From Mantamonas sphyraenae (taxonomy: Eukaryota > CRuMs > Mantamonadidae): DNA of 64,000 bases. Below, piece after piece: positions 24,301-36,300 of this stretch (position 1 is the stretch's first letter; every line of letters begins with the position of its first letter). A model generated the notes under the pieces. The model did no database searches. It worked only from the letters and a program-made list of their open reading frames with translations, and had not been told where the DNA came from. The stretch covers positions 204,548 to 268,547 of the forward strand of contig JAPMXV010000033.1 in the NCBI GenBank assembly GCA_026936335.1, in the 5' to 3' direction. The position numbers were made by a program, and so were the translations under genes.

Positions 24301-27300
24301 CACATGTGACGGCGATGGCGAGTGATGTGGAGGGAGCATGCGAGGCGGCTGAGGAGCTGCTGGAGGAGCTGGGGATGGAGGCGGAGTTGGACTCTGCGTG
24401 GGCGGTTTTGGCGGTAGGGCTGGAGATGGAAGCCGGCCTGGGCCAGATGATGGCACGGCAATCAGACACGTGGTCGGATGAGGGTACCAAGGGGTTAAAA
24501 GAGGCGAGTGAGGCACTTTACCGCCTGTGGCGACAAGGGTCAAAGGCGTGGGTGGGCGAACTGGAGAAGTTGGTGGATGGGCGACAGGGCGGCAACGGCG
24601 CGGTTGTGGCGCTGCCCACGGTGGAAGTGAAGGAGGAGGTGCCGTTGGACTTGGGGTACGGCGATTCGAATGAGCGCATGCGCGGTGGAGATAGCGAGGA
24701 GGGTGAAGGTGAACCGAGCGAGTCGGTGCTGTTGCGGATGCACAAAGTGCAGGAGGAGCTGAGCCGAGTGGTGAAAGAGATGTTTGGAGTGAATGCGATG
24801 CGGCGCGTGGCTGCGTTGCAAATCGGCAAGCATGCGGCATGGGAGCGGATGGGAGAGTTGCTGGATCGGGTGCGCTGTGTGGCGGAGATTGTTGCACGGC
24901 GAAGCAGCATGTGCGAGCGTGTGTTTAGAGTGTCACAAGGTCTTGTGGCGGCAAAGGAGGCGCTGGTTCGAGTACCATGCCAGGCAGATGAGGCCACGAG
25001 TCGTTTGGAGGGTGCACTTCAGGAGGCGTGTATGGCCGTGGGTGAAGCGATGAACGTGCACAGCGGGACGGGTCTGTACGAGGCGTACAGTGTAACGCAC
25101 GTGTTGCTTGTATGGCTGCGCGACGTGCGTGCAGATATTCGAATGGTGGTGAAAGGGCGGTCGTACGGACGAGGCGGTGGTCTGCGGACGCTGACGCGCA
25201 TGGAATGTGCACGGCGCGTTGCAGAGACACTGCGACAGATGGGACAATGGGATGTGTTGGGGCTGGGAGTGCTGGACATGGCGGAGTTGGACGACGGGGT
25301 GGAGCGAGATGGTTCAATTGTGGAGGACGTTGAAGAGCTGCAGTGTTTGCACGAACACGTGATGTCGGTGTTGCATGCGCTGGAGCGCTCGCCCGTGCAG
25401 GTGGGGGCGGACCTAAAAACGGGTCGCGTGCGTGCGTTGGAGATGCGGATTGCACAGTGCATGCACGTGGGCGTGGTGGGGCGGCTCATGTCCATTCTGG
25501 AACGGGGCCTTGGTGAGGGCAGTGGCGGTAGGAAAGGCAGAGAGTGGAAAGAATTGCACAGCAGGGTGGACAAAGAGGTGCGGAAACTGCGGCTGGTGGA
25601 AGAGGCGCTGGCAACGACGCTGTTTGACCAGCTGCGCACGATGGACAGCAACCTGGGCTTTGTAAACGAGTTTCTGACGCAGCTGAACAACGGTTCGTCG
25701 CTGGAACTGCTGGCGTGGGAGAACTTTGCGCGTGAAGAGGTGCGGAACGTGGTGTTGTGTGTGTGCAAGAGCGAAGATCTGCAGTGGGTAGCGCGCACGA
25801 TGGAAGACGTGGGAGCGCTGGAGGAAGAGACGGTGGCCAGGATGATGGCGAAGGTGGAGGAGGTGTGCAATGAGTCGGACACCGGTGTCGTTGTGGAAGA
25901 GGCGCGTGTGACATGGGGTGAAGCAGAACGAAGTCTGCTTGCGGAGTCTGCACGCAACATTGGCGAGGAGCAGACGAAGTACGTGGCAGCGAGACTGGCT
26001 CCCCTTCGTGAGGAGTTGGAGAAGCTGGATGATGTGGAGATGCGCAAGCAGTACCTTGTGGGTGGCTTGTCGAGTGTGTTGGGACTGGGTTTGATGGTGC
26101 TGAAGATCCGGCTGCGATTCCAGGGGTGGATGAGGGACAGTCTGATTTCATCGGAGCTGCGTATGACGCGGGAGGACATCCAGCACCTGTTGCACGTGCG
26201 CGTGTCTGAAGGCACGATCCAAGTGGAACATGTGTTGGATGCAATGGGCCGTTCGTCGCCGGAGGAGTATCGCGCGGACAAGAGCTGCATGGTAAAGGTG
26301 ATGAACATTGTGCAGGGAACACTTGGGAGCAAGGCAGGCAGTGGACGCCAGCTGTTTGAAAGCGAGGGACCGGCGCTGCAGGACCGACTGGCGCAAGTGG
26401 GTGTTGCGGACGTTAGCCTGGACGGTATGGCAGAGTGCGGCGAAACGCGCCTGGATCAGGAATTGACGGCGACGAAAATCTTTGCTGTGAGCGAGCGTGC
26501 GAGCTTGCTGTGGCAGTGGATCAAGACACTGATGGAACTGCGCTTCATGAGGGCGATGCAGGATCTGGCGAGCGGCCTGCACAGCGGCGGGCCAAAGTCG
26601 AAGAAAGCAGGTGCGAAGCGAGAGTCGAACTACGGCAGCAACTACAAGGGCCAAGCGACGATGGTGGGGTCTTTGGAAGAGGTGGACGAGTCGCTTGTGG
26701 ACAGTTTGTACAACAGCGCGTCTGTGATGGCGCAGGAACGAGATCAAGTGGTGGATGAAAAGGACACCGAGTTGTTCGAGGGATTTGGAACAGGCGACGA
26801 GGACGCGTCGATTGCGTCTTTGTATGGGTCGGCGGCGTTGGGGGTCGGGATGGTTGTTGGCGAGGATGACACAGAGGCGAGTGGTGGGTTGTATGGTGCA
26901 GTCAATGTGGTTGACACCGGCGCTGGTGTTGGTGGTGGAGGGTTGTACGGTGCTGGGGCAGGTGCGTCTGTGTCGGGGTATGGTGTTGGCGCGCAGCAGG
27001 GAGGGGGTGTCGGTGGAGGTGTCGGTGGATCCGGGTATGGCGCTGGTTCTGGTGTGCAGCAGCTGGGTGGCGATGCAGGAGGTGTCGGTGGATCCGGGTA
27101 TGGCGCTGGTGTTGGTGTGCAACAGCTGGGTGGTGATGCAGGAGGTGTCGGTGGATCCGGGTATGGTGCTGGTGTTGGTGTGCAGCAGCTGGGTGGCGAT
27201 GTTGGTGGATCCGGGTATGGCGCTGGTGTTGGTGTGCAGCAGCTGGGTGGCGATGTTGGTGGATCCGGGTATGGCGCTGGTGTTGGCGTACAGCAGCTGG

Positions 27301-30300
27301 GTGGCGATGTTGGTGGATCCGGGTATGGCGCTGGTGTTGGTGTGCAGCAGCTGGGTGGCGATGTTGGTGGATCCGGGTATGGCGCTGGTGTTGGTGTGCA
27401 GCAGCTGGGTGGCGATGTTGGTGGATCCGGGTATGGCGCTGGTGTTGGCGTACAGCAGCTGGGTGGCGATGTTGGTGGATCCGGGTATGGCGCTGGTGTT
27501 GGTGTGCAGCAGCTGGGTGGCGATGTTGGTGGATCCGGGTATGGCGCTGGTGTTGGCGTACAGCAGCTGGGTGGCGATCTAGGTGGTGTTGGTGGATCCG
27601 GGTATGGCGCTGGTGTTGGTGTGCAGCAGCTGGGTGGCGATGTTGGTGGATCCGGGTATGGCGCTGGTGTTGGTGTACCGCAGCTGGGTGACATCTCTGC
27701 GGTCGGCGGCTCTGCATATGGCACGGCGGGAACAGTCGAGCAACTTGGAGACATCGAACAAACCGTGTCGCTGCCGGGTGAGACCAGCACCATCGGAGGA
27801 GCTGCGTACGGGAACCCTGTTGCCCTGGACGATCTAGAAGGGCTCACCAGCACCGTTGATGGAGAGGACGATGAGGAAGACGAGTATGGCGACGAGGACG
27901 ACGAGGAAGACGAAGAAGATATGGAGCGCAAGCGCAAGAATGCGATCAAGCTGGTCAACAATACGCATTCACAGGTCAACAAGAGGGGAAACTCTCGCCT
28001 GCGGAGCGTCTTTCAACGTGGCGTGAATGCCGCACGCATGCTGGGCCAGAAGAATAGCACCAAGATGCAGCTGTCGGACGTCGTTCTTGAGGCCAAGCGC
28101 CTCGAGGAGAGCGTCAACATCGAAGAGGTGCTCAAAATGGACGCAAAGGGCAAGACGTCGATGGGAGTGCTGGAGACCAGCGAGAAGCTGAGTTTGTCCA
28201 CACCGCTGAGTGAGCCGTACAGCGAAAATGTGTGGCTTCTGTTTGCAGAGTTTGACCGCAACGTTGCCATGGAGGAAGGGGCGCGTCACTTTGGCTTCTC
28301 CGGCTCCGCCGTTGGCATGAACAGCCACGATGCCATCTCGGCCATGCTTACCGCCGATCGCGAGGTGTGGAACAACAGCAAGTTGTTTGGAGAGGCAGTC
28401 GTGCGTTCGTGGGACGCAGAGCGCACGGAGGAGCAACAGCAGGCTGCCATTGAAGACATTGCATCTAAACAAGAGCCGGTGGGTGCGTTTGGCTCAGCCG
28501 GCATTGTCCAAGATGTGCGTGACTGGAACGAAGAGTTTCAGCAACTGCTCGAATCGCCCACGCTGTCGCCAGAGTCGATCGACGAGCGCTCCAAGGCGAT
28601 CGCACGCCTGTCGCGTGAATTTGTGGAAGCCATTGCGGAAGGCGTCAAGACGGTCATCCACGAGATCCACCTGCCAGCATCGCTAAAGTCGATCAAACCC
28701 GTCGCAGGCAAGGGCGTAGCTGGAGGCGAGAAGTACATCTACAAGGGTGCGTTCCTCAAGTTTGCATTTGACGACAAAAATGTGTATGGCAAGAACAGGT
28801 ATGCGATGAAGGCGGCAGGTCACGAGCTGAAGGGTCTGAACGCGTACATCTCGTGCGGCGTGGACCATCTACACTTTCCCCTCATGGCTCTGTTGGACTA
28901 CGGCGGCTACCGCATGATTGCGACGTCGCTGCTGCCCATTGGTGGAAACAACAACGAAACTCTTATCTACGGCTCCGACGACGCGGGCGACACTGTGCAC
29001 ACGGACGACGAACGCTTGAATGAGATGATGGAGGCAGCCGCAGCCAAGATTGGACTCAAAGCACACACAGTGCAACAGATGAGCCTTCCCATGCAGCCCA
29101 AAGTCCTTTGTGGGCCGGTCGACGTCGAGGGACACAGAGGCACGGACGGCCGATACTACATCCTGGACACAGCTCGCGTGTTCCCGCCACAGGTGCCTGC
29201 AACCAATGCCATGGGAGAGGTGGAAATCGACTGCTACTATTTGATTCGCCTGTTCCGGCGCGAGTTCCTTGCGCGGTACGATGAGCCGCTGTCGTCGGAT
29301 GCGCTGAGCCGATTCGTGCCAGACGATACCGAGGCAGAGGCAAACAACATGGGTGTGTTTCATGCCACGTCGGTGCTGTTAAAGCGGTTTGTGCCTACGC
29401 TGGCGCAGCACCTGGACTCTGAGTGGACCAACGGGGAGCTCAAGTTGGAGAGCGCGGACCAGCTGCGCGAGCTGGTAGAAGTGACCCACCGTATGGGCGT
29501 CAACGTGAGGTGGCTGGGTGCGGTGCGTGACCGAACAGAGAACTCCGAGTTGCGCAAGGCTCTGCTCGTGGAGATGATTGCGCGAACGGCACGAAAGATT
29601 CTGGGTCACAAGCTGCGCGGGGCAGCGGGTTCTGTGGTGTATCGGCGCAACGAATACGAGAGAATTGCATGCACACTGCTGAACGACATGTTTGGCGTGG
29701 GTACGCGGACTCGAGAGATGATGTTGCGCGTGGAAAAGATGGTGATGGAAAAGTACCCGCGTGCGCTGAGGGACGAAGAGCGAAACATGGGAGGGCATGG
29801 TATCAAGACACTGCTTGGGGTGCGAGAACACGATGTTCTGCTAGAGCGCATCGAGCAGTTGACCGGTATCGAGGTGGAATGCGCGCGGCCTGCGTTTGTG
29901 AAGCTGGACGAGAGCGTGCTTGTGGCGCTGGACGAGCGCAGAGGCTTTAGCGGCCTGGAAGAAGCGAGCAGTAGCTTGGGCGTGTCTGTGAGCAGCGCGT
30001 TGAGCAGTGCGTCAAGCAGTGTAGGAGGCGACGGCGATGGGCCGTTGTCGGACGTGGCCCTTGGGGTGCATGTGGTGACGTTTGACCACGTGCACTACGT
30101 AGGCATGGTGGTGAAGCACGTAGACGCGCAGCCGTTTAGCAAGGACATGGTGCACAGCAACAAGCACGACGACATTGTGTCGTTTTACAAGAAGCAGCTG
30201 GAGCTGTACGAAGAGTGGTACGGCAGCCAATCGTTGACTCTGTGCAAGCCGCTGCGCAACCTGGCCATGGTTTACGCCGAGTTTGGCAAGTACAAGGACA

Positions 30301-33300
30301 CGCTGCGCACGCTGAGCCAGCTGTTCAGCTTGGTGGACGACACAGTTGTCCCTGACCAGGGCCAGTCGGCAGAGAGCAAGTTGGACGTGACATGGGAAAA
30401 GATCGAAGCGTATCTCCTTCACGGACGCATTCTGCTCAAGTTTGGCGAGTACGAACAGGTAAAGTCGCTGGTGAAGCACGCCAAGAAGCGTGCGCCGCCT
30501 GAGCTGAGACTGGAAGCGTATGTGGCCGAGAAAAAGGAGACTGAAGAGCAGCGAAGAAGCCGCAAGAACAAGGGCATCCGAGCGAAAATCAGAACAGAAT
30601 ATGTGACGCCGGGGCCGGCGATTCTGCGCTGGTTCAAGACGCTGCTGGGGCTGCGGCAGCTGGAAGATGCAGTGACCTTTCAAACCTCAGGAGGGATTGT
30701 GGATCTGCAGCGTGGAAGCATGCAGCGTGAAAACCATTTGTCGCGGATGAGCACGCTTATTGAGCCCATGGAAAAGGGGTTTGTGATGAACGTGCCGACG
30801 GCGAAGCGGGGAGCCGGCGAACAGGTGCGAAGGAGGCAGAGGAGGCGACGAAAGCTCAAGTACAGGGTGAAGATGCGCGAAGAGGAGTGGAGTCTGTGCA
30901 TGCTGATTGAGAACCGAGTGCACCGGCTGGAAGACCCGCGAGCAGATTTGGAGCTGTTGCAGGAGATGGTTGGGCAGAAGCACAGCAGTGTGGGCAAGTA
31001 CATGCTGCAGATGGCTGACATGTGGCTACACGGAGTGCTGGCGGATAGGAGCGTGTCGTCTGTGGACATGGCAGAGAATCTGGTGAAACATAGCGTGGAC
31101 ATCCTTGCAAACTCGTTGGGCTTCCTGACGCAACAGGTGGGCATGGCGCGATTAACGCTGGCCGCGGTGTACCTGCGACGTATGAAGTACAACGAGTGTC
31201 TGAAGCAGACGGAAATGGCGGTCAAGGTGCTGGAGTACGCATTGGGCGAACTGAACGAGAAAACGCTGGAGGCGCGAACGCGACTGGTCAAGGTACTCGA
31301 GACCATGCAGCTCAAGGGGATGGTGGATGGAAAGCGTGTGCGAGAGGAGGAGGTGCTACTGAACCTGTTGAAGCAGCAAGCAAACCGTGTGCCCAGAGCT
31401 GTGGAAGGTGTGGACCGTGCTCGCACGGAGGGTGTGCGTGTGGATCTGCGCGGGCTGGTAAAGAGTGACGTGTTTGGAATGGCCACGTGGGACATGGACG
31501 CAGTGCGGGGTGAGAAGGAGCGGACGTACAAGGCGACAGGCTTGGGAACAGTTTACTCGATGGAGGTGATCGTGAAAGTGGACGGAGAAACACGGACGGT
31601 ATCGATGCCCGTTGCAATTGTGGAGCTGGTGGAGGGGGTGGGCAATTCGGAGGGGGTGATGAACGGAGTGCGGTACTTTGAGACGCTGCCTGGCCATGGT
31701 GCCTTTGTGGTGCCTGCATTCATGCAAATGCCGCGTATGCTGTGGAAGGAGGAGCGCACGAACGAGCTGCAGGTTGTAGTGGACGACCGTGTGATTCCGT
31801 GTGCATATGTGACGATGAAGCAGTCGGCGACGCTGAAGGAAGTGCGCGAGGAGCTGGAGACGCAACGGCATCTTGCAAACGGGTCGGTGCTTGGTCTGCC
31901 AGAGACGTTCCAATTTGTGTACCCGAACGCGATGCAAGCGTTTGGTGGAGTGCAGGCGCCAACGCTGACGGAGGAGTTTGTGCGTGTGGAACAGCTTGCA
32001 TGGGAAAAGCGAGGGCGGCCAATGGGCCTGTTTCTGCACGTACGCAGCCAGTGCGACGAGGTGTCTGTGAAACTGGTCAAGGCGGAGCAAGCGCGGGGTG
32101 CGCAGTTGCTTGAGGCAGCGAGCAAGAGCCGCGAGGCGGGAAGCAGTAGCAGTAGCAGCAGCGAGTGGGGAGTAGAGGAGGACAGCACGATGGGATCGGA
32201 GGAGTGCATGGTGGAGATCCGGTGTGGCACAGAAACAATGCTCCGTGTGGATGTGGGTGGCGTGGAGACGTTGCTGGACGAGGTGCGTGAGCTTTGCGGA
32301 GACGGAGCGAGAGAGTTGCACTTTGTGTATGCTCGTGGACGTCGCAGGGGCCAGCGGGTGCCGCGGGAGAAGGAAGGCGGGACAAAGGTGGAGATGTGCA
32401 TGCCCATGTCGACTTGCAAGGCTGAACGAGAGGAGAGGGGATACACGCATGATCACCAGTCGGGGCGACGAGGGGCACCTGCGTCGAGTGTGAGGCGTTG
32501 GTGGGGTGCACAGGTGCGACGCAGGCACCACAAGCATTGCCATGAACTGGGAAAGGCGAGGGAGGATGTGAGTGTACGCAGCAACGTGTTGGCACTGGAG
32601 TGTGCCTTGATGCTGGTGTTGACAGAACGCGAGCTGGGCGAAGGAGTGGATGATGAGGACGAGGTGGAAGCTGGTGAGGAGATGGTGACATGGCTGCCAG
32701 GCGCTCTGGAAGAGGCGTGTTCCACACGTGACATCCAAGAGGTGCGCCGTGTGGTGGCGGAGATGGGCACAGACGAGCTCGTGTGGCAGGACTGGAAGGG
32801 ACAGACGATTCTGCATTGGTGTGCACGCGAGGTGGCAAACGAGGCGTGCAGCGAAGTGATGAAGCGAGCGCGACAATGCATGACCAAGAAGCAGCTGGAG
32901 ATGTGGTGCGGATTGAAGGACAACAACGGCGTCCTGGCGCTGGACTTGGCGTTGGCGCATGAATCCATGGGTGTTGTGAAGGAGCTGTGCAGGCACGGTG
33001 CACTTGAAAGTACAGAGCTTCTGGGCTTCCGGGTGGGTCGTCTACTGGATCGCGGGGAGATAGAGCTGAGTGCGGTGAACGCTGTGTACTGCAAGCAGAT
33101 GGACCACCTGGACGCGTTGAGCGAACGCTTGGACGTGTGGCAAGAGCAATCTGTGTTTGGCACAGTGATGCACATGGTGTGTGCAGTGGTGAAAGAGAGC
33201 GAGACAGTGACGGAGCTTCTGGAGCGTGGAGGACATGTGCAGCTGGCGTCTGTGAACGGCTTTGGGCAGAACTGTCTTCACGTGGCCATGACTTGTGGCA

Positions 33301-36300
33301 ACGTGGGTGCGACGCGTGCAATCCATGACTGGTACATGCCGAAACAAGAGGCTGCGTTGCAGGACCTGCTTGCGGAAGATCGACAGCGGATGATGTACGA
33401 AAGGCGCCGAAAAGGAGCTAAATCGGGTTGGAGGGGAATGCTGGAGAAAACGATTGCGGCGGGCCACATCGAATGCGCCCTGGTGATGGACGACGTGTAC
33501 TTGGACGAATGGGAGATCTTCGGCCCGATGGTGAACCGGGTGGCAAACCAGATGGGCATTGTGTGGCGCTATGGCGCATCAAAGAAGCGAGGTCTGGACG
33601 GACGCGTGTGGGACCCGCAAACGAGCAAGCGCAAGGTTGCGTGGCGCACCGTCTCACCGTGGGAGACAGAAGATGAAAAGACGCTGGTGGTGAGCAGCGA
33701 GACGGAAACACAGTACGCGTGGCAAGATGCAGTATGGGCGGGAGATGTGTCGAGAGCATCCGCGTGGATGCAGCAAGTGGGCCAGTATGAGGAGTGGGAA
33801 AATTTGTGTGCGATGGGTTGGACGCCACTGCTGCTTGCTTGTGAGCGTGGCGACACGGAGATGGCGCTGTATGTGTTGTCGGTGGACTTTTTCGATCCGC
33901 TGGACGTGACGCAACGAGGTGAAAGTGTTCTCCACATTGCAGGGCGGCGGGGACTCGTGAGAGTTCTGGAGAAGCTGGAGGCGATGTTGGAGGACGAGAC
34001 TTTGGAGGAGATGCAGGGGTTGCAGACGGTGGGCAGTGCGTACACAGCGTTGCATGTGGCTTTGTTGGAAAAGCAGTTTGAGGCGTATGAGACACTTCTG
34101 CGGATGGGTGTGGATCCGAGTGTGCAGGATGCGTGGAAACGTGCGAGCTGGGTCCTGGAGGAGGAGCTGCGCGGCGGGGTTGTGGAAGCTATGCTGGCTA
34201 GGGACGAGTCGCGGCTTGCGTTCCTGGAAAGGTGGCACCACGGACGCGTGACGGGGTATGGTACGTGTGCGTACCATCGGGACGAGCTCATGCTGCACCT
34301 TGGCCACTATGCGGTGATGGCAGGGTGGCTGGACGGGTTGAAGCTGGTGAAGGCAGAGTACGGCGTGCGTGTGCACGAGTGCCTCGTCGGCCAACTTTCT
34401 TCACAACCGAGTGAGTCGCAAAACGCAACGTCCAAGAGTCCTCAGGAGGCAGGGACACTGCTGCAGTTTGCACTGACTCAGAGATCGGATGACAGCATTG
34501 TGCTGTGGCTACTGGAGCAGGAGGAGGAGTTGGAACATGTGGAGACGCGCAACGAGAGCGGCAGGAACGCACTGGAGATTGCATTGGTGTGGAATGCGAG
34601 CGATGCTGTGGTCGAACGCCTTTTGGCGCTGATGGAGTCTGCACATTCTGTGTACAGCATTGAACCGCGGTCGGAGTGGAGCGCGCTTCACACGGCTGCA
34701 GCTTTGGGCCGTGTGGAGTGGGTGCGCACCATGCTTGCATGCAAGGAGCTGGAATTGGCAAGTGAGGAGAGCGAGGAGCGGCGAGTGGAGCTTGAACCGA
34801 GGGGTTGGCGCGCGCGCGGGGTGACGGAAACAGCACTGGAGGTTGCAGTGCGGCACGGGCATGCAGAGATTGTGGCGTTGCTGTTGGATGCTGGGAGTGT
34901 GGTGAGTGCATCGCGTGTGGTCAAGGCGCTTGCGGGCGGAGGTGCAGTGTCGGTGGCGGAAGTGTTTGAGCACCGCGGGCTCGAACTGGACGTGTCTGAG
35001 CTTGCAGTGGCTGCGTACGACATGCGCGAGATTGAGATGATGCATTGGGCGTTGGCACGTGGGCAGTGGGCACGCGAGTCTCGGTCAACTCACGTGAGCC
35101 GAAGGTGCTGGGGCGAGGAGGAGGACCGTGTGGTGGGCGACATCCTGGAGCGTCATCAAGATGTGTACGCAGCGATGAGTGCGTGCATGTACAATGTGCA
35201 CAAAAACGCAGCGTGGCGACAAAGCATGCTGCGTGTGTTGCGTTCTGGTCTGCTGCCAGGTTTGGCGACCGAGGGGGACGATGTGAGCCGTTTTCTGCGT
35301 GACGTGTTGTACCTGTGTTGTGACGAGTTTGACTCGGGCGACGCGGAGTGCGTTGGCGAGGCATGGGTGGCGCTCGCGCGTGAGCAGGAGAAGGGGTCGC
35401 GCACCGATGTATTGTGGCTGAACAGCAGGGTACAGCCGAGCAACATGGTGCTGTGCGGTTTGGCAGAGAGTCTGCTTGAGATCAAGAGACTGGAAGGGAT
35501 GATGGATAGTGGGGAAAGCGCATCATCGCCATCAGCATTGGCCGCTGAGGATGGCAGTGAAGGAAGTGGAAGCGAGGAGGATGATGATGACGACGAGGTG
35601 TGGGTGTCCAACGTTCTGAAGGCGTTGAGTGTAGAGGTTGCCCTTGCTTGCAACCGCCGCGAAGTGGTGCTGGGCAAGCTGGAGTTGCACACGGGCTGGG
35701 TCGGGCGCTACCGGAAGCTGTGCAAAGAGGGACAAGGGATGGCGTGCAGGGAGACATTGCAGTGGATGATGGATGAGGTGCTGACGAACGGCGAGGTGAT
35801 GGGATTGCGAGATTTTGTGCCGCTGATGCACGCTGTGATCGAGTTTGCACAGTGGGAGGTGTTCCAGTGGGTGTGGCTCCGTGTGGTAGAGGCCGGCGAG
35901 GTGTCTACAGAGTATTACCGCGAAAAACTGGTGAGTATGTTGGAGCGTGCGTGCACGTACGCCGGGTCTGCGTGGATGGCCGACCTGGTGGTGTGTGCAC
36001 ACAGCCGGGGGCGACGTGGAAGCGCACAGGCTGTGGAGTCGATGGTGGAGAACGCAGGCATGAGCGTCAGTACGACGGTTGTGGAGAGGCTTGTGCAGGG
36101 TGGAAGTATGAAGGAGGCGGAAGCGGTGTTGGAGCGTGCAGACATGAGCAGAGCAGATGCAGAGACGTATGGAAGAGTGTTGGCGAGCGGCGCAAGGGAA
36201 ATCTCGTGGACGGATGATCTGTTTTCGCTTGTGCGGGCGCTGGTGAGTCAGATGGGCATCGAGTGGATGTACGAGGTGTGGATGTGTGTGATGGTCCGCG

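Noticed and set aside
27012-27689. CRISPR-like regular spacing
   Set aside because: There are no unique spacers; the units are contiguous and in frame inside a eukaryotic gene.
26744-27982. Antisense Pro/Thr/Cys-rich repeat ORF over the minisatellite
   Set aside because: It is a mirror of the 54-bp coding repeat on the other strand; every frame of such a repeat stays open.
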